NCBI RefSeq assembly: GCF_000182925.2
Contig: NC_026504.1
Coordinates: 4,898,001-4,962,000, forward strand
Source of the DNA: Neurospora crassa OR74A
Taxonomy: Eukaryota > Ascomycota > Sordariomycetes > Sordariales > Sordariaceae
Direction: 5' to 3'
DNA length: 64,000 bases
The notes below the pieces were generated by a model. It was given only the letters and a program-made list of their open reading frames with translations. It had not been told where the DNA came from and made no database searches. Made by a program: the position numbers and the translations under genes. Below, in pieces: positions 22,396-33,784 of the stretch. The stretch's first letter is position 1. Each line of letters starts with the position of its first letter.

Positions 22396-23562
22396 TCAAA
22401 GCACAACAAACCACCCAGCAACCGCAACCAACCCATTCACAACCCAGGCAGCCACCCCTCCCAGCGGCTGCTGAACCATAACTCCCGCCGCCGCACTCGA
22501 CGTGCTCGACGTAACAGCCGGCGCCTCCGTCTCCACGACCCTCGTCTGCGTGGCAGTCGACGCAGCTGGATCGCTGGCAGCAGTGCCGCCGGCGGTAGGC
22601 AATCCAAAGGCAGGGCGGTTAGTAGTCACGGTAAAGCCGCCATCGTCGTCGTCGCTAGTGCTCGTGGAGGCTTGGCCGGAGAGGGAGGAGACAGCGCCGG
22701 CGCCGGCAGTGCAAACGGATTCGAGTGCCTGGATCACTACAACCATGGCAAAAGAAAAAAAAAATTGTGTTAGTCATCGCAATAGGGTAGGGTATGTGTG
22801 GGTGGTTTACAACATTGGTGGGGTTAGGTTAGGTTACGTACCAGTGACATCTTGCGGGGAGTTTGACCGTGCCCAGGGGAGACAGCTGCTGGCCCATTCT
22901 TCAACTTGGGTGTTGGTCTTGCCTGACGTGTCGTGGCATAGGCAAGAGAGGATCTCGTCCTCACTGTCGCCGTTAGCGCAGCGGCTGGCGATGGAGACCA
23001 CGGAAGCGCAAGCTGCGGGCACCACCGAGGCCGCGGATGTGATGGTGGCAGCACGGCTGGTGGTGATGAAGGCGACGGTGGTGGACGGCTGCGATGTTGT
23101 TGTTGATGGTGCGGCTGCGGCTCCGCATGAGTATTCGGCGCAGAAGGTGTAGACGGCGCCGTACACTGAGCACGAGATGTTAGTATAGGGTACTTTTACT
23201 AGTTTGTGAGAAGAGGGAGAGAAAGATTTCATACCCGAACCCAAGGATGGGTTTTGGAGCGCAGTGTTAATGTAAGCGGCACAGTTCGAGTACTGCAGGT
23301 CCAGTTCTGACTGACCCTGGCAGCAGACACATGCCGCCTGGGACGCCTCGGGGATGTTGTCGGCGAGGGATCCGGCAGCGGAACAGGACAGCACCAGGGA
23401 GCTGACGGAGGTACAGGCTTGGTAACCGACATCCGTTGTCGCGGCCGCGTTGACGGCGTTGTTCGCCGCCGCAAGGGCGTTGAGATGGCCGTGGAACTGA
23501 AAGCCGGCCGCGGCCGTGGCACTACCGGCCAGGAAGAGAGACGAAAGGTACTTGGGAGCCAT
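22396..23562 (-). CDS. Secreted, probably GPI-anchored protein with duplicated Cys module
   Basis: 330 residues from exons 23562-23235, 23165-22842 and 22736-22396. Introns (69 and 105 nt) have donors GTATGA/GTACGT, CTAAC branch points and CAG/TAG acceptors; frame closes at both. N-terminal signal peptide (MAPKYLSSLFLAGSATAAAG). First cysteine module: Cys50-x9-Cys60-x17-Cys78-x-Cys80-Cys81-x12-Cys94. Second: Cys162-x9-Cys172-x11-Cys184-x-Cys186-x17-Cys204. The modules are joined by a Ser/Thr-rich linker and followed by a Ser/Thr/Ala-rich stalk. The C-terminus is hydrophobic (AAWVVNGLVAVAGWFVVL), typical of a GPI-attachment signal. Cell-surface placement is inferred. It is not a canonical CFEM domain as far as I can see. 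I do not recognise the family. Confidence 0.8.
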
Positions 23563-25826
23563 TGTTCAGGATATCGTTTCTTTTGGCTTAGGGTTGTGTC
23601 ACCGCGGGAAGAAGATTCTGGGATAACACGACAGGAACCGAGAAGACACCACAGAGAAGAAAGACGACGGGGTCATGGCGGTGATATAACTTTCGATATT
23701 GTTCCTCTAGCGCTTACTGCCTTTGCTGAATGTAACGACAGGGCTGAATCACTTTGAGGTATCAGACCAACATGGCGACTGAGCCATGCTACCTAAGTCG
23801 GGATCCAGGACCCTGGGATCGGCCAGAGATGGCTAGACTATTGATGTGGCGCTAAGCTAATGCGGGAGTGTGAAGCCGTTAGGCAGGGATCGAGAACAAA
23901 TAAGACCTGGGGCTGGGTCGATGAAGTGAGACTTTTTTTCCCTGGGAGATCCGGGTTGACTAGTGTAAAGAGAAAGCTGATCCATGCTCCCATGGGGAAG
24001 AAAAAAAAGAAAATAACCAGCTTTGAGACACATTTCTGTAGAGAGTTGTGACTGCGTAAATGAAGACAACTTCTGGCATCACTCAAGCACTACTACACAC
24101 ATGGTCCGCCTTTTGTTGGTGGTTTCAATGGTAAAAGTGTACGAGACACTTCAGTTGTGAGCTCGCAAAGGTCTCTAAAAGGGGAAGAAGGCCCTGGCTG
24201 ACATGTTGTTTGGCTGTCATGCAATGTTGCCCAAGTGGCAGCTCGTATGCACCACAGCGGACGGAACTGGGGCTGAATCACCTAGACCGTCACACTCGTG
24301 TTGGCTGTTGAGTGTGTATTCGGATGACCGGCCGACTTGGCTTAAACAGGGGACAAAAAGCCAACTCTATACAACGAAGAACACCACTAAAGTAACCAAG
24401 CTGATACATTTGTATATAATAATCCACAATCAATGTAAAGCCAAGTGTGCTCGCTTGAGTTATCTGGACGAGGCTGAAGGCCTTCCGGCTGTCATCTCCC
24501 ATCGTCAGTCAGCAAATGCAGGCCAGTTGACGGCAAACAAGGACGAATGGATTCTGCATGCTGCCGTGGCTCCATTGTGCTGTTGACTGCTCAAGCTTTC
24601 GGATGATGATGACAGTGTCTTTTGTTGAACGGCCCGGCCCGTTTCGGAATGGATTGCGAAGGGACAGACCATGTGAGGAAACAAACTGCTAACGGATGGG
24701 CCATCTTGTCTGACCCGAGAGAGAAACAAATACCTATCATGGGAGGAATGAGGTCTGGTGTTGCACTACACCAAGTTCAAAAGAGAGCATGAGGGCATCC
24801 ACACTTGAACAACAAGCGCGCGGCAAGCGGCATATGGAACTGAATGAATTGTGCAAAAGCGCCAAGCAGGGGCCCGGCACAGGGCAGTGAGTTGCAGTCC
24901 ACCGTGCACTGCAGTGATGGCTCAGTCACCGGGCAGGCACCTCCAGGCATCATACAATATGGTACATACACTTATCTTATCTGCTCATCACGTGCTGTTG
25001 GAGCAAAAGAGAGCTGGAGCTACAACTGAAGTAAGCTCAGGAGCGGAGCTGCTTGCTTCCACTTGAGGCTGCAAGCACTTTATCATCCCGCTCATCAAAT
25101 TGACCCCTTCAGCTTCAGCTCCGAGTCCCCTATGACGTCCAACGCGCGTGACGCGCCACTTACACTACATAGTACTCCCCCAACTTGCCCGACGCCCAGA
25201 CCAACAAGGAGGACGGGAGAAGCGAGGCGAGCGAGGCTCATCACTCAGGGACCCAGGACCCCAAAGGCCGAGATGAGATGGGAGATTACGCTCGCCCCAG
25301 TTCATCTCTCAAGAACCCGAAGCTCTGGACCACCAAAGGTCCCCGGCGTCCCGATGACTCCCTCCATCTCTTCCGGCACAAATGATCTGAGATGAGCGTG
25401 TCTCTGAGTCGTCTTTGCCGCGGATTGTCGTCGAATTGGACGGCTGTCTTGTATCTCTCCTTATCTCCTTTTCTTTCTTCTTCTGCCATTTTCAACATCA
25501 TTCTGCGATAGCAACAAACGAATCGATAGAGCCCTTTCTCTCGTTGGAACCCTCCTGTTTTTGTTTACTGAGTTCTGCCTTGGCGTTCCATCACTGTGAC
25601 CCCCAGTTCACAACTCTTTAGTTCCGTTTACCCCTTTGTGTCGGTTGTTGATTAATCCCATTCTCACGACGGAGGCACAGTATCCGGACTGCAGGTTCCT
25701 TACTTGAGGCAGGGCCGTCCTTGTGCATCGCAGGAAGCAGCTTTCATCCGAACTCCTTCCTCCCATCCAGAGCCAGGCACCAACCGACCCCTCCTGATAA
25801 ACGCCGGTACCGTGACCACAGTGACA
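23563..25826. other. Divergent intergenic region (Cys-rich protein / hda-4)
   Basis: 2.26 kb without a supportable gene. The 3' part is presumably the hda-4 promoter and leader, with CT-rich tracts around 25440-25620. No large repeat is present. Confidence 0.6.
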
Positions 25827-28800
25827 ATGCCGTCGTCCTCCTCCGCCGCGTTTCACAACAGGCCATCATCCTCCGCGTCCGTGGCATCCTCCCGGTCTTC
25901 CGCCACTAATCCCAGGAGAGTTTCCGGTGTGCCAGCAGGTGCTGGATCAGATGTCCATACAACTCCAACCTCAGCGTCAAATCTGCAACAAAGACGGCTG
26001 TCACGAACGGCGAGCAAAGGGCAACTGGATAAGAACAATGCGGACGGGGATTTAACACAGTCCTTGAACCACCTCTCCATTTCTCTCGCGTCCCCGTCCT
26101 CCGTCACTTCACAGTCTCCTTCGCCTAGGAAGAGTCCTCGGTCTGCCAACCACCCGCCACCTGCAATCAGTCCCCTTCGCCCCCAGTTCTCTACTTCGAC
26201 TGCTGGATCGCCAAGCGGGACGCCCTCCCGTCCCGGTAGCGCCATGCGGAACGTATCCTACGGCGGGCCACCGTCTCGCTCTCAAACTCCCGCACTTCGC
26301 CGCAAAGCCTCCATGAACTCGATCCAGGTCGCCCACAACAGCAATGGCCATGGACTTCGTCGATCCAGTTCAGTCAACCTCACACCGTCCGCCGCCAAGA
26401 AGTCACCTTTGAACGACATGTCTCCTGATACGTCCGAGTTCAAAGTGCCGCCCACCCCGCAATCCATCGCGAGTGACCACTTCAAGGCCGAACTTGAGAT
26501 TCATCACGGACATGATCCAAAGCTGTCGGCCGAGACCATTGTTATTCTGAACGATGCATGCTATGGACATCGCTATTCTCGACCCCGGACATCCAAGGCA
26601 AGCCTGAGCACCATCGTCGAACGACCCGAGAGGATTAAGGCCAGCGTCTTGGGAGTGTCGGCCGCCTATGTACGTCTGGGCGAGCGACACCAAGACGGTT
26701 CGTTCCCGATTCATCCGGATCAGCATCCCAGCAACCTCCCTTCGGTACCTTTTCTCATACAAAAGACGACTCGACGACTGGCCATCACATCTCCGACAGT
26801 AACCAACGTACATGGCACGAAATGGATGGAGGAACTCAAGATCATGTGCGATACCGCTGAAGCGAAGCTGGCGACGAATGGCAAAGAACTTCAACGTCCG
26901 GATATGGATCGTGGACCTGATGCGGAAGAGCCTCCAAAGTTCCATGAAGGTGACCTCTATCTGTGTGCAGAATCACTAGATGCTATGGAAGGAGCTCTCG
27001 GCGGTGTCTGTGAGGCCGTCGATGCGGTGTTTAAGCCTGAGGGTCCGAAAAGGGCTTTTGTAGCTATTCGCCCGCCTGGCCACCACTGCTCCGCCTCGTA
27101 TCCTTCGGGCTTTTGTTGGGTTAACAACGTTCATGTGGGCATTATGCACGCAATTCTGAGCCATGGCTTGACCCATGCCGCCATTATCGACTTTGACCTC
27201 CACCACGGTGATGGCTCCCAGCAAATTGCTTGGCAGCACAACTCAAGAGGCGTAAAGGCTGCAAAGAACGCAGCGATGTGGAAGAAGACCTCCATTGGGT
27301 ACTTCAGCCTTCACGATATCAACTCGTATCCTTGCGAGACCGGCGACGACGAAAAAGTTATGAACGCGAGTGTATGCATCGACAACGCTCATGGACAGAA
27401 TGTGTGGAATGTGCACCTACAGCCCTGGGAGACAGAAGAGGATTTCTGGGCACTCTACGAGTCCAAGTACACCGTCTTGCTTGAGAAGGCGCGCAGCTAC
27501 CTTGTCACACAGGCGGAGCGCTTGCGAGCAGCAGGCCAAAACGCCAAGGCAGCCATCTTTCTTTCTGCTGGTTTCGATGCCAGCGAATGGGAGGGCGCTG
27601 GAATGCAGAGACACGAAGTCAACGTCCCCACAGAGTTCTATGCTCGATTAACCCGAGATGTAGTACGGATTGCAGCAGAAGTGGATACGGCTGTAGAGGG
27701 CCGAATCGTCAGCGTACTGGAGGGAGGATATAGTGATCGGGCGCTTTGCTCTGGCATCATGAGTCACGTTTGCGGCCTTGCTGGAGCTGGTTCTACTGGA
27801 AATGGCAAAGCTCATGATCAGTACAACCCTTCGTGGTGGTCTGCTGCTGCGCTTGAACATTTGGAAACCACACTGTTGACCCCCCCACCCGAACCACCAA
27901 AGCCCCCTCGGAACGTTGCGACTCCTACCTACTGTTCACCTACACAGGCCTCTACGGCACGGTCTGTAGCGCCACGGAGAAGTATGTCCGGACTCCATCA
28001 GCACGCACTCATGGCAGCCAACAGGCCGATGTCACCAATGCCGGCGAGAATACCGATGCCCCCTGCTCCAGAGGTTCCGTGGGCTATTGCTGCTTGCGAA
28101 CTGAGCAAGCTTCTTATTCCGCGCGACCGCCAAACGGATAGCTGTACTCACACAGATCTTAATGCTGAGGCCACCAAGGCTCGTCGGGAGCGCCAGTTAG
28201 CCCAGGCGAATACTTCGGCGTCCGATGCTGGCACTGCAAACTCGTCGGATCGGCCCTCTACAAGGATGGCCTTAAGGGAGCGTAAGGCCAAGCAAGCAGT
28301 GCCTATCAAGGAGGAGGACACAGACGAAGACCGAGTGGACGCTGTGTCCGCAGGAAAGACTGGTGTGCCCCGAGGAGGCGCTCGTGCTACACGTAGTCGA
28401 CGCCTTAGTGCTGCTTCGACCATCGTCCCAGACAGCCTTGACTCGTCTCCTCCAAGCCACAGATACTCAGCCACAAATGCGGAAGATGATGGAAGACCGG
28501 AAACATCCATGAGCATCAGGCCCGAGTCTTCAATGAGTGTCAGACCGCAGGGGAACCCTCTTGTGGTCAATAAGACGCGGGGGCCAGCAAAGAGCAAGAA
28601 TGTTCTGCAAGCACCGAGGACACAGAGGCAGATTTCAACTTCAACCATCGAATCAGCAAGGAGCTCCAACGCATCCCTAGTATCACCAGCTTCGGCTTCC
28701 CTTAACGATCAGCCATCAACTGGTAGCAATGGCGACGGCGTAGATACAGTGACCGGCGGGATGAAGAAGGTTAAGATTACTCTTATCACACAAGCCCAGA

Positions 28801-29465
28801 AAGAGGCTCGCGAGCGGGAGCGTGCTGCGAAAGAAAACGCCGGTGCGATTTCTGTCGTTACATCCAACCTACAGGAAAACAAACTTCGTCAACAACAGCC
28901 TACGCAGACACCCGTTGCCACAGTCCAATCTCCCACCGAAAGCAACACCACCTCTCCCGCGCCATCCACGCAGTTCTACACTCCCAACTCACAAGGTCGG
29001 AACTCATTTTCCTCCTCCGAAGACATGGACGCCACGGACAAGTATCCGGAGCTTTTTGGGCACCATCACCTCCAAGACGGGGATGGTGACATCGACATGG
29101 AAGATTTCGAAATACCCGCTCTTGCATCCACGCCCATGCCTAGTCGTACTTCATTCCCTCTACCGTTGAGGCCTCTTCAAGAGTCTTCCACTCCCTTGGA
29201 AAACTTCATACAGTACCAGCCTCCTGCTGGCAAGCACCAGGCCTCTGTACCAGCACAGACACCAACTAGTCCCGGACAAGCTATGAACAGAAAGGACGTG
29301 CCCGTGTTTACTGCCACCTCAGCCATTCCCTTTTCGCCCCAGAAGACGGAGCCATTGCAGCAGTCTCCGGCGCCGTCTACGCCTGCTTCATTGCCAAGTG
29401 TGATCTTTGCTGGACAGAAGCAGGAAGAGAAGGAAGAGGTTGTGGAGACGCCAGAGAGGAATTGA
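25827..29465 (+). CDS. hda-4: Class II-type histone deacetylase, HOS3 family
   Basis: Intronless 1212-residue frame; the first ATG, at 25827, has A at -3. Role: zinc-dependent removal of acetyl groups from histones; fungal HOS3 proteins are HDA1-related, and this one corresponds from memory to Neurospora HDA-4. The first 210 residues are Ser/Pro-rich. The deacetylase domain covers about residues 225-660: RPPGHHCSASYPSGFCWVNN (catalytic His419-His420), IDFDLHHGDGSQQ (Asp457 and His459 as metal ligands), SAGFDASEWEGAG (third metal Asp) and VLEGGYSDRAL with the transition-state Tyr. All core residues are present, so it should be active. The 550-residue tail is low complexity with Pro, Ser/Thr and short charged patches, plus a KKVKITLITQAQKEARERER helix-like segment near 985. 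Confidence 0.94.
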   Translation: MPSSSSAAFHNRPSSSASVASSRSSATNPRRVSGVPAGAGSDVHTTPTSASNLQQRRLSRTASKGQLDKNNADGDLTQSLNHLSISLASPSSVTSQSPSPRKSPRSANHPPPAISPLRPQFSTSTAGSPSGTPSRPGSAMRNVSYGGPPSRSQTPALRRKASMNSIQVAHNSNGHGLRRSSSVNLTPSAAKKSPLNDMSPDTSEFKVPPTPQSIASDHFKAELEIHHGHDPKLSAETIVILNDACYGHRYSRPRTSKASLSTIVERPERIKASVLGVSAAYVRLGERHQDGSFPIHPDQHPSNLPSVPFLIQKTTRRLAITSPTVTNVHGTKWMEELKIMCDTAEAKLATNGKELQRPDMDRGPDAEEPPKFHEGDLYLCAESLDAMEGALGGVCEAVDAVFKPEGPKRAFVAIRPPGHHCSASYPSGFCWVNNVHVGIMHAILSHGLTHAAIIDFDLHHGDGSQQIAWQHNSRGVKAAKNAAMWKKTSIGYFSLHDINSYPCETGDDEKVMNASVCIDNAHGQNVWNVHLQPWETEEDFWALYESKYTVLLEKARSYLVTQAERLRAAGQNAKAAIFLSAGFDASEWEGAGMQRHEVNVPTEFYARLTRDVVRIAAEVDTAVEGRIVSVLEGGYSDRALCSGIMSHVCGLAGAGSTGNGKAHDQYNPSWWSAAALEHLETTLLTPPPEPPKPPRNVATPTYCSPTQASTARSVAPRRSMSGLHQHALMAANRPMSPMPARIPMPPAPEVPWAIAACELSKLLIPRDRQTDSCTHTDLNAEATKARRERQLAQANTSASDAGTANSSDRPSTRMALRERKAKQAVPIKEEDTDEDRVDAVSAGKTGVPRGGARATRSRRLSAASTIVPDSLDSSPPSHRYSATNAEDDGRPETSMSIRPESSMSVRPQGNPLVVNKTRGPAKSKNVLQAPRTQRQISTSTIESARSSNASLVSPASASLNDQPSTGSNGDGVDTVTGGMKKVKITLITQAQKEARERERAAKENAGAISVVTSNLQENKLRQQQPTQTPVATVQSPTESNTTSPAPSTQFYTPNSQGRNSFSSSEDMDATDKYPELFGHHHLQDGDGDIDMEDFEIPALASTPMPSRTSFPLPLRPLQESSTPLENFIQYQPPAGKHQASVPAQTPTSPGQAMNRKDVPVFTATSAIPFSPQKTEPLQQSPAPSTPASLPSVIFAGQKQEEKEEVVETPERN

Positions 29466-30578
29466 TTCGATGTCTGAAAGAAGAGAGGGGGTGGAGGGAT
29501 GTGCTTGCTTACTAACATGAAAAAGACACATGGTGTTTGCGTTCTCTGTACGCTGTACGTACACAGTTTGATAATGTTTAAACTCTGTGCTGTCTGGTTC
29601 GGGAATCTACCCCAGGAGGTAGGTATTAAGTTACTTGCGGCGCGAAAGTTTGGGTGCTGTTGTGTTCTTTTCTGACGGTGTTTGGAGCAATGCGATCGAT
29701 GCATTTTTGCTTGTATCCTTCTATCTTTGAGCCGGCAGACAGTAGGTGCTCTGTAAGCAGTCTTCTCTGGCTTGTTCTCCTTCCCTACCCTGCTAGGATA
29801 GTGTTTGGAAACTTGCATGTTTGAAATGTTTAATGTCTTGTCTTGTTATTTGGCAGCTTTTTGTCCGCTATGCGTTAGGAATTAGAAACGAAAATAAACA
29901 TTTCAAGCATATCCGATGAGCTTGAATCCCATCTCCTCAACCCCAGGTCCTATTTGTCTTTGCTTGCCTCAATTTGACTTGATGCGCCATGCGTTATGGA
30001 ACAAAACTTATTTGTGACTTTTCTCAGCTTGAGTACCTCTAGGGAAGCCATTTTTGACGTTGCTACAAGTGAAGTCTTTAGGTTGTTGTCATGGAAAGAT
30101 ACATAGTAAACAATGGAGGTCTAAAGCTAGGGGTGCACGGGCCCAAGTTTTCAGCCTAGCACAGTGTTTTGAATGACGACAAGTACCACTGTAGTACTTC
30201 AGGTTGGTTGACACACTGTACGACCCAGGCTCCCGCAGCTCAGACGGTTCGGGTTCGGTTCATCCATGGCGGGGACTCACTCGACAGCGATGACACTGGA
30301 ACTGACCTACACCTCTACCGGGATGTTTCTACAACAAAACAACATCTTCTGAAGAACACACCTCATTGACGAGCATCCCGATAGCGAGCGAGAACAACGG
30401 CGACTTTCACCGACGCTTATACAATTTCCAGTCCAGGTTGACGACAGCCATTTAACAAACAGCCGATCTCTTTCTCATTTACCCCGCCGTCAACCATCCA
30501 TCAACTCGGCCATCACCTACCACCACAAACAACACAACCGGGCGTCGCAAACGAGTTCACAACCAAAAGACCGAAACC
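29466..30578. other. Tandem spacer hda-4 to csn-6
   Basis: 1.1 kb holding the hda-4 3' UTR and csn-6 promoter and leader. No gene is recognised. Confidence 0.6.
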
Positions 30579-32149
30579 ATGGCCGCCGCTACGGTCAACC
30601 CGTTGATGTCGACCCTAAAGTCAGACAGCAGTCTACAAGTAGCTCTACACCCGCTGCCCATCCTTGAGATTTCCGACTACATCACACGCAGCTACCTACG
30701 CGGCTACAAGGGCGCTATCGTAGGTGCCCTCATCGGCCAGCAAAATGGCCGCCAGATCACCATCGAGCACAGCTTCTCGGTCAAGACCGAACACACTGGA
30801 CAGAACTACAAGGTTGATTCGGAGTGGTTTACGGCTCGCCTGGACCAAAGTCAGTTGCCCTCCTATAACAACACTTGTGCGCAGCTCCAAGGCAGTACCA
30901 CTGACACGCAGATTCTCCCTCGACAGTGAAAGCCGTCCACAAGGATCGTGCCCTCGACTTTGTCGGATGGTACACCTTAGTGCCCAAGAGTGGTCCTACC
31001 GACGCCCATCTCCCAATACACAGCTACTTTTACTCACAAAACGAGTCCGCCGTGCTTCTGGGCTTTCACATCCACGAAATCCTGAACCCCGTGGCCGGCG
31101 ATCCCCTACCTTTGACGATATACGAGAGCAACCTGGAGATTGTCGATGGCACCGAGGCCAGCACTGTGGAAGTGGAAGGCGAAGATAGAGAGATGAAGGA
31201 TGTCACAGCCGAGCCCTCAAGATCCATCAAGTTCCGGGAACTTCCCTACACCACAGAAACGGGTGAAGCCGAGATGATCGCCTTGGAATTCGTGCGGGAA
31301 GGTGGCAGTGCGAACGTTACCACTACCGCAACCAACATAACAGCCACCGAGGACGAGGGCTCCGACAAGCCTCTCATGAAGAAAGTTGTCGACACAAACA
31401 AGGGCAGCAAACGACGCGCCGTGAGCTCAGATGATGCTGCGGCAGAAGCACCCACAACAAGTAGCGCCGCCAAAGGAACCGCAACAGATAAAAACAGAGA
31501 CGCCAACCTCACCAAGGCCGAACTAGATTACATGTCGGCTCTCCAAGCCAAGTACAATGCCGTGCAGATGATGAAGAAGCGACTCGACACCGTCATCTCC
31601 TACCTCCAACGCCTACCCCCCGATTACCTTTCCAGCGGAGACGCCTCCTCCCAACAACAGCAGCAGCAGCAGCAGCAGCAGCAAACAGAGGGCTTAGACC
31701 AGCCCCAGTACACGGTTCCCTCGAACAAAATTCTTCGCCAGATCCAAGCGCTGGTGACCAACGTCCAGCTAGTCATGTCCAACTCGACTTCAGGGCAAGG
31801 ACAAGGACAAGGAGAGAGGGACACGGATCTCGGCGCGTTAGAAAAGGAGCTGCTCAAGGAAACCAACGACGTCAAGCTCGTCGAGCTGATTGCCGACCTG
31901 ATGAGCAGCGTCAAAGACATGAAGGAAGTGGGCAAGAAGTTCCACGTGGTCGAGACAGCCAAGAATAGCAAGCGGCGCGAACAGGCTTCACACGGCGGCG
32001 GAGAACGATTCAATCCCCACCACCCATACCCGGGCGGCGGCGGCGGCAGCAGCATGATGAGAGAGCACGCCGGCTTGGTTGGCGAGGGTTCTGCTTCTGG
32101 TTCTGGTGGTTCAGGTCCTGCTGGTGATTTGGCTAGGTTCGATCACTAG
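30579..32149 (+). CDS. csn-6: COP9 signalosome subunit 6 (MPN- subunit)
   Basis: 497 residues from exons 30579-30849 and 30927-32149; the 77-nt intron has donor GTCAGT and acceptor ACAG, and the split codon restores ATG (Met) at the junction. Role: CSN6 is the inactive MPN partner of CSN5 in the COP9 signalosome, which removes Nedd8 from cullins. In Neurospora the complex supports SCF-FWD-1 stability and the FRQ-based clock. Motifs: VALHPLPILEISDYITRSY, GAIVGALIGQQNGRQITIEH, LDFVGWYTLVPKSGPT, LPLTIYESNLE and FRELPYTTETGEAEMIALEF. The JAMM metal ligands are absent, as usual for CSN6. eIF3f was considered, but the GQQNGR block and the FRELPYT segment fit CSN6 better. Acidic and Ala-rich inserts, a Gln run near 355-366 and a Gly/Ser-rich tail make it longer than animal CSN6. 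Confidence 0.87.
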
Positions 32150-33784
32150 GGGTTTTCGCGCTAGGATGCTGTTCAATACGAAAGACTTTGAACTTATCAA
32201 ATGATCGTTGGCTTTGCCAGCCACTGGAATTTGCCGTTTCAGTTGCTACGTTTGATACTGTAGCCAGGGATGTTTCAATGTGCCGGAGTTCGAAAGCTAC
32301 AGTACATCATGACCTGCCCTACGATGCCTTGAAAACAAAATCATGGGCGTCATTACTATGGTAGTCTAGCTGGGATGCGCTTGCAAGCAGGAGGGAGCGA
32401 GTTCACGATCCATTTTTATTTTTTCGACCTGGACCTGGTGTGGATAACCCTTCAGGTAGATGCTGCCGGATGGGGTATTTTTTATGATGATGCATGACGA
32501 CGACGATGACAGAACAAAACAAATACAATAGATGAGCAGGGGCTGTGTACTAGGGAAAGAGGCTGGCGACGAACGATCGGCTCAGATCAAAGCAGCAATT
32601 AGCACTTCGTTGAGAAACTCGGATAATCGAAAGTACATGCATAACCATAACCATAACCATACTATAACCATACCATAACTATACCATTACTATACTATAA
32701 CCATGCCATAACCATACCATAACCATACCATAACCATACCATAACCATACCATAACCATACCATAACCATACCATAACCATACCATAACCATACCATAAC
32801 CATACCATAACCATACCATAACCATGTTATACTATACTATTACTATACTATACTATACTATACTATACTATTACTATAAGCCTATCGGCTGTTATGAGTG
32901 AGTGCCTTTGATTGTTGTCCTAGTAAGCACTTTTTTTTTATAAGAAGATGGAAGGATGAAAATAAGACGAAAAAAAAAACCCCCCAAAAAAGGGGGAGTG
33001 AAGGGGAATGGATGCTAGAAGGTGAGGGCAGCTAACTAGTTAATAAACGACAAGGCTTTCGAAAAGCAAAGGAACAATTACAAACATGAAGAAGCATGCG
33101 ACGGAAGGACGCAACATGAGAGAAATAAAATAGAAATGATGATACTTGTTAATGGAAGGTAGACCGTCAGAGAGACTAGAGGTATATATAGTCGAACAGG
33201 GGCGGTAATATGAACCCAAACTTTTATACCGTCTGGTTTATATCTTGCCCGTAAATATTCTCCTCACCCCCCAACGACGTTATAGTCATTGTAACTCACT
33301 TCACTTCACTTCACTTCAACCCAAACTTCACGTGTGTGTAGCTCATGCCGTTCATCACCATCATCGTCATCATCATTCACTACATGTCCTAACTGATAAA
33401 AATACTCTCCCCCCGTCTCCATCTTCTTCCCTTGAGAAAACTTGCCGATCGCCCAACATCAATATAATTTACACCCGCATTGCATTAGAAAATACTGATA
33501 ACCTTTCACCATCGTTGTCCACCTCATCCTCATCCTCTCCCCGACCCCAGTAATAATCTCTGATAACCCACCGACCCAGTCCTCTTCCTCCTCGCCCGCC
33601 CATTCTCATCCCCTCCGCCGACTACCGCAGCTGCTTTCCCGCCTTTCAAGCTCCCACCTGCTGTACTACTACTCCCGCTCCGACTCCTAGCATTGTTCTC
33701 TTGTTGATATCCCAGCAGTCCCCCCGAAGCGTCCCTACCACTACCACTGAGTCTAGCAGTCCGCGCCGGGGTGACTGTTGCGAT
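32150..33784. other. Convergent intergenic region with minisatellite
   Basis: 1.6 kb between csn-6 and VPS17 3' ends. No gene is supported. It holds the CCATAACCATA minisatellite, a run of A10-C6-A6-G5 at about 32970-32997, and CT-rich DNA nearer VPS17. Confidence 0.65.
32640..32879. repeat. 11-bp minisatellite (CCATAACCATA) with degenerate flanks
   Basis: About eleven near-perfect copies of CCATAACCATA cover roughly 32706-32825. Both sides grade into shorter CCATAA, CTATAC and ACTAT repeats, suggesting growth by slippage from a pentamer or hexamer. The unit is not the fungal telomere repeat (CCCTAA). Confidence 0.95.

Noticed and set aside
30579-32149. eIF3f identity for the MPN-domain protein
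   Set aside because: The GALIGQQNGRQITIEH and FRELPYTTETGEAEM blocks and lack of JAMM ligands fit CSN6 better.
32640-32879. Telomere-like or CRISPR-like array
   Set aside because: The 11-bp unit CCATAACCATA is not the CCCTAA telomere repeat, and the units are contiguous without spacers, so it is a minisatellite.
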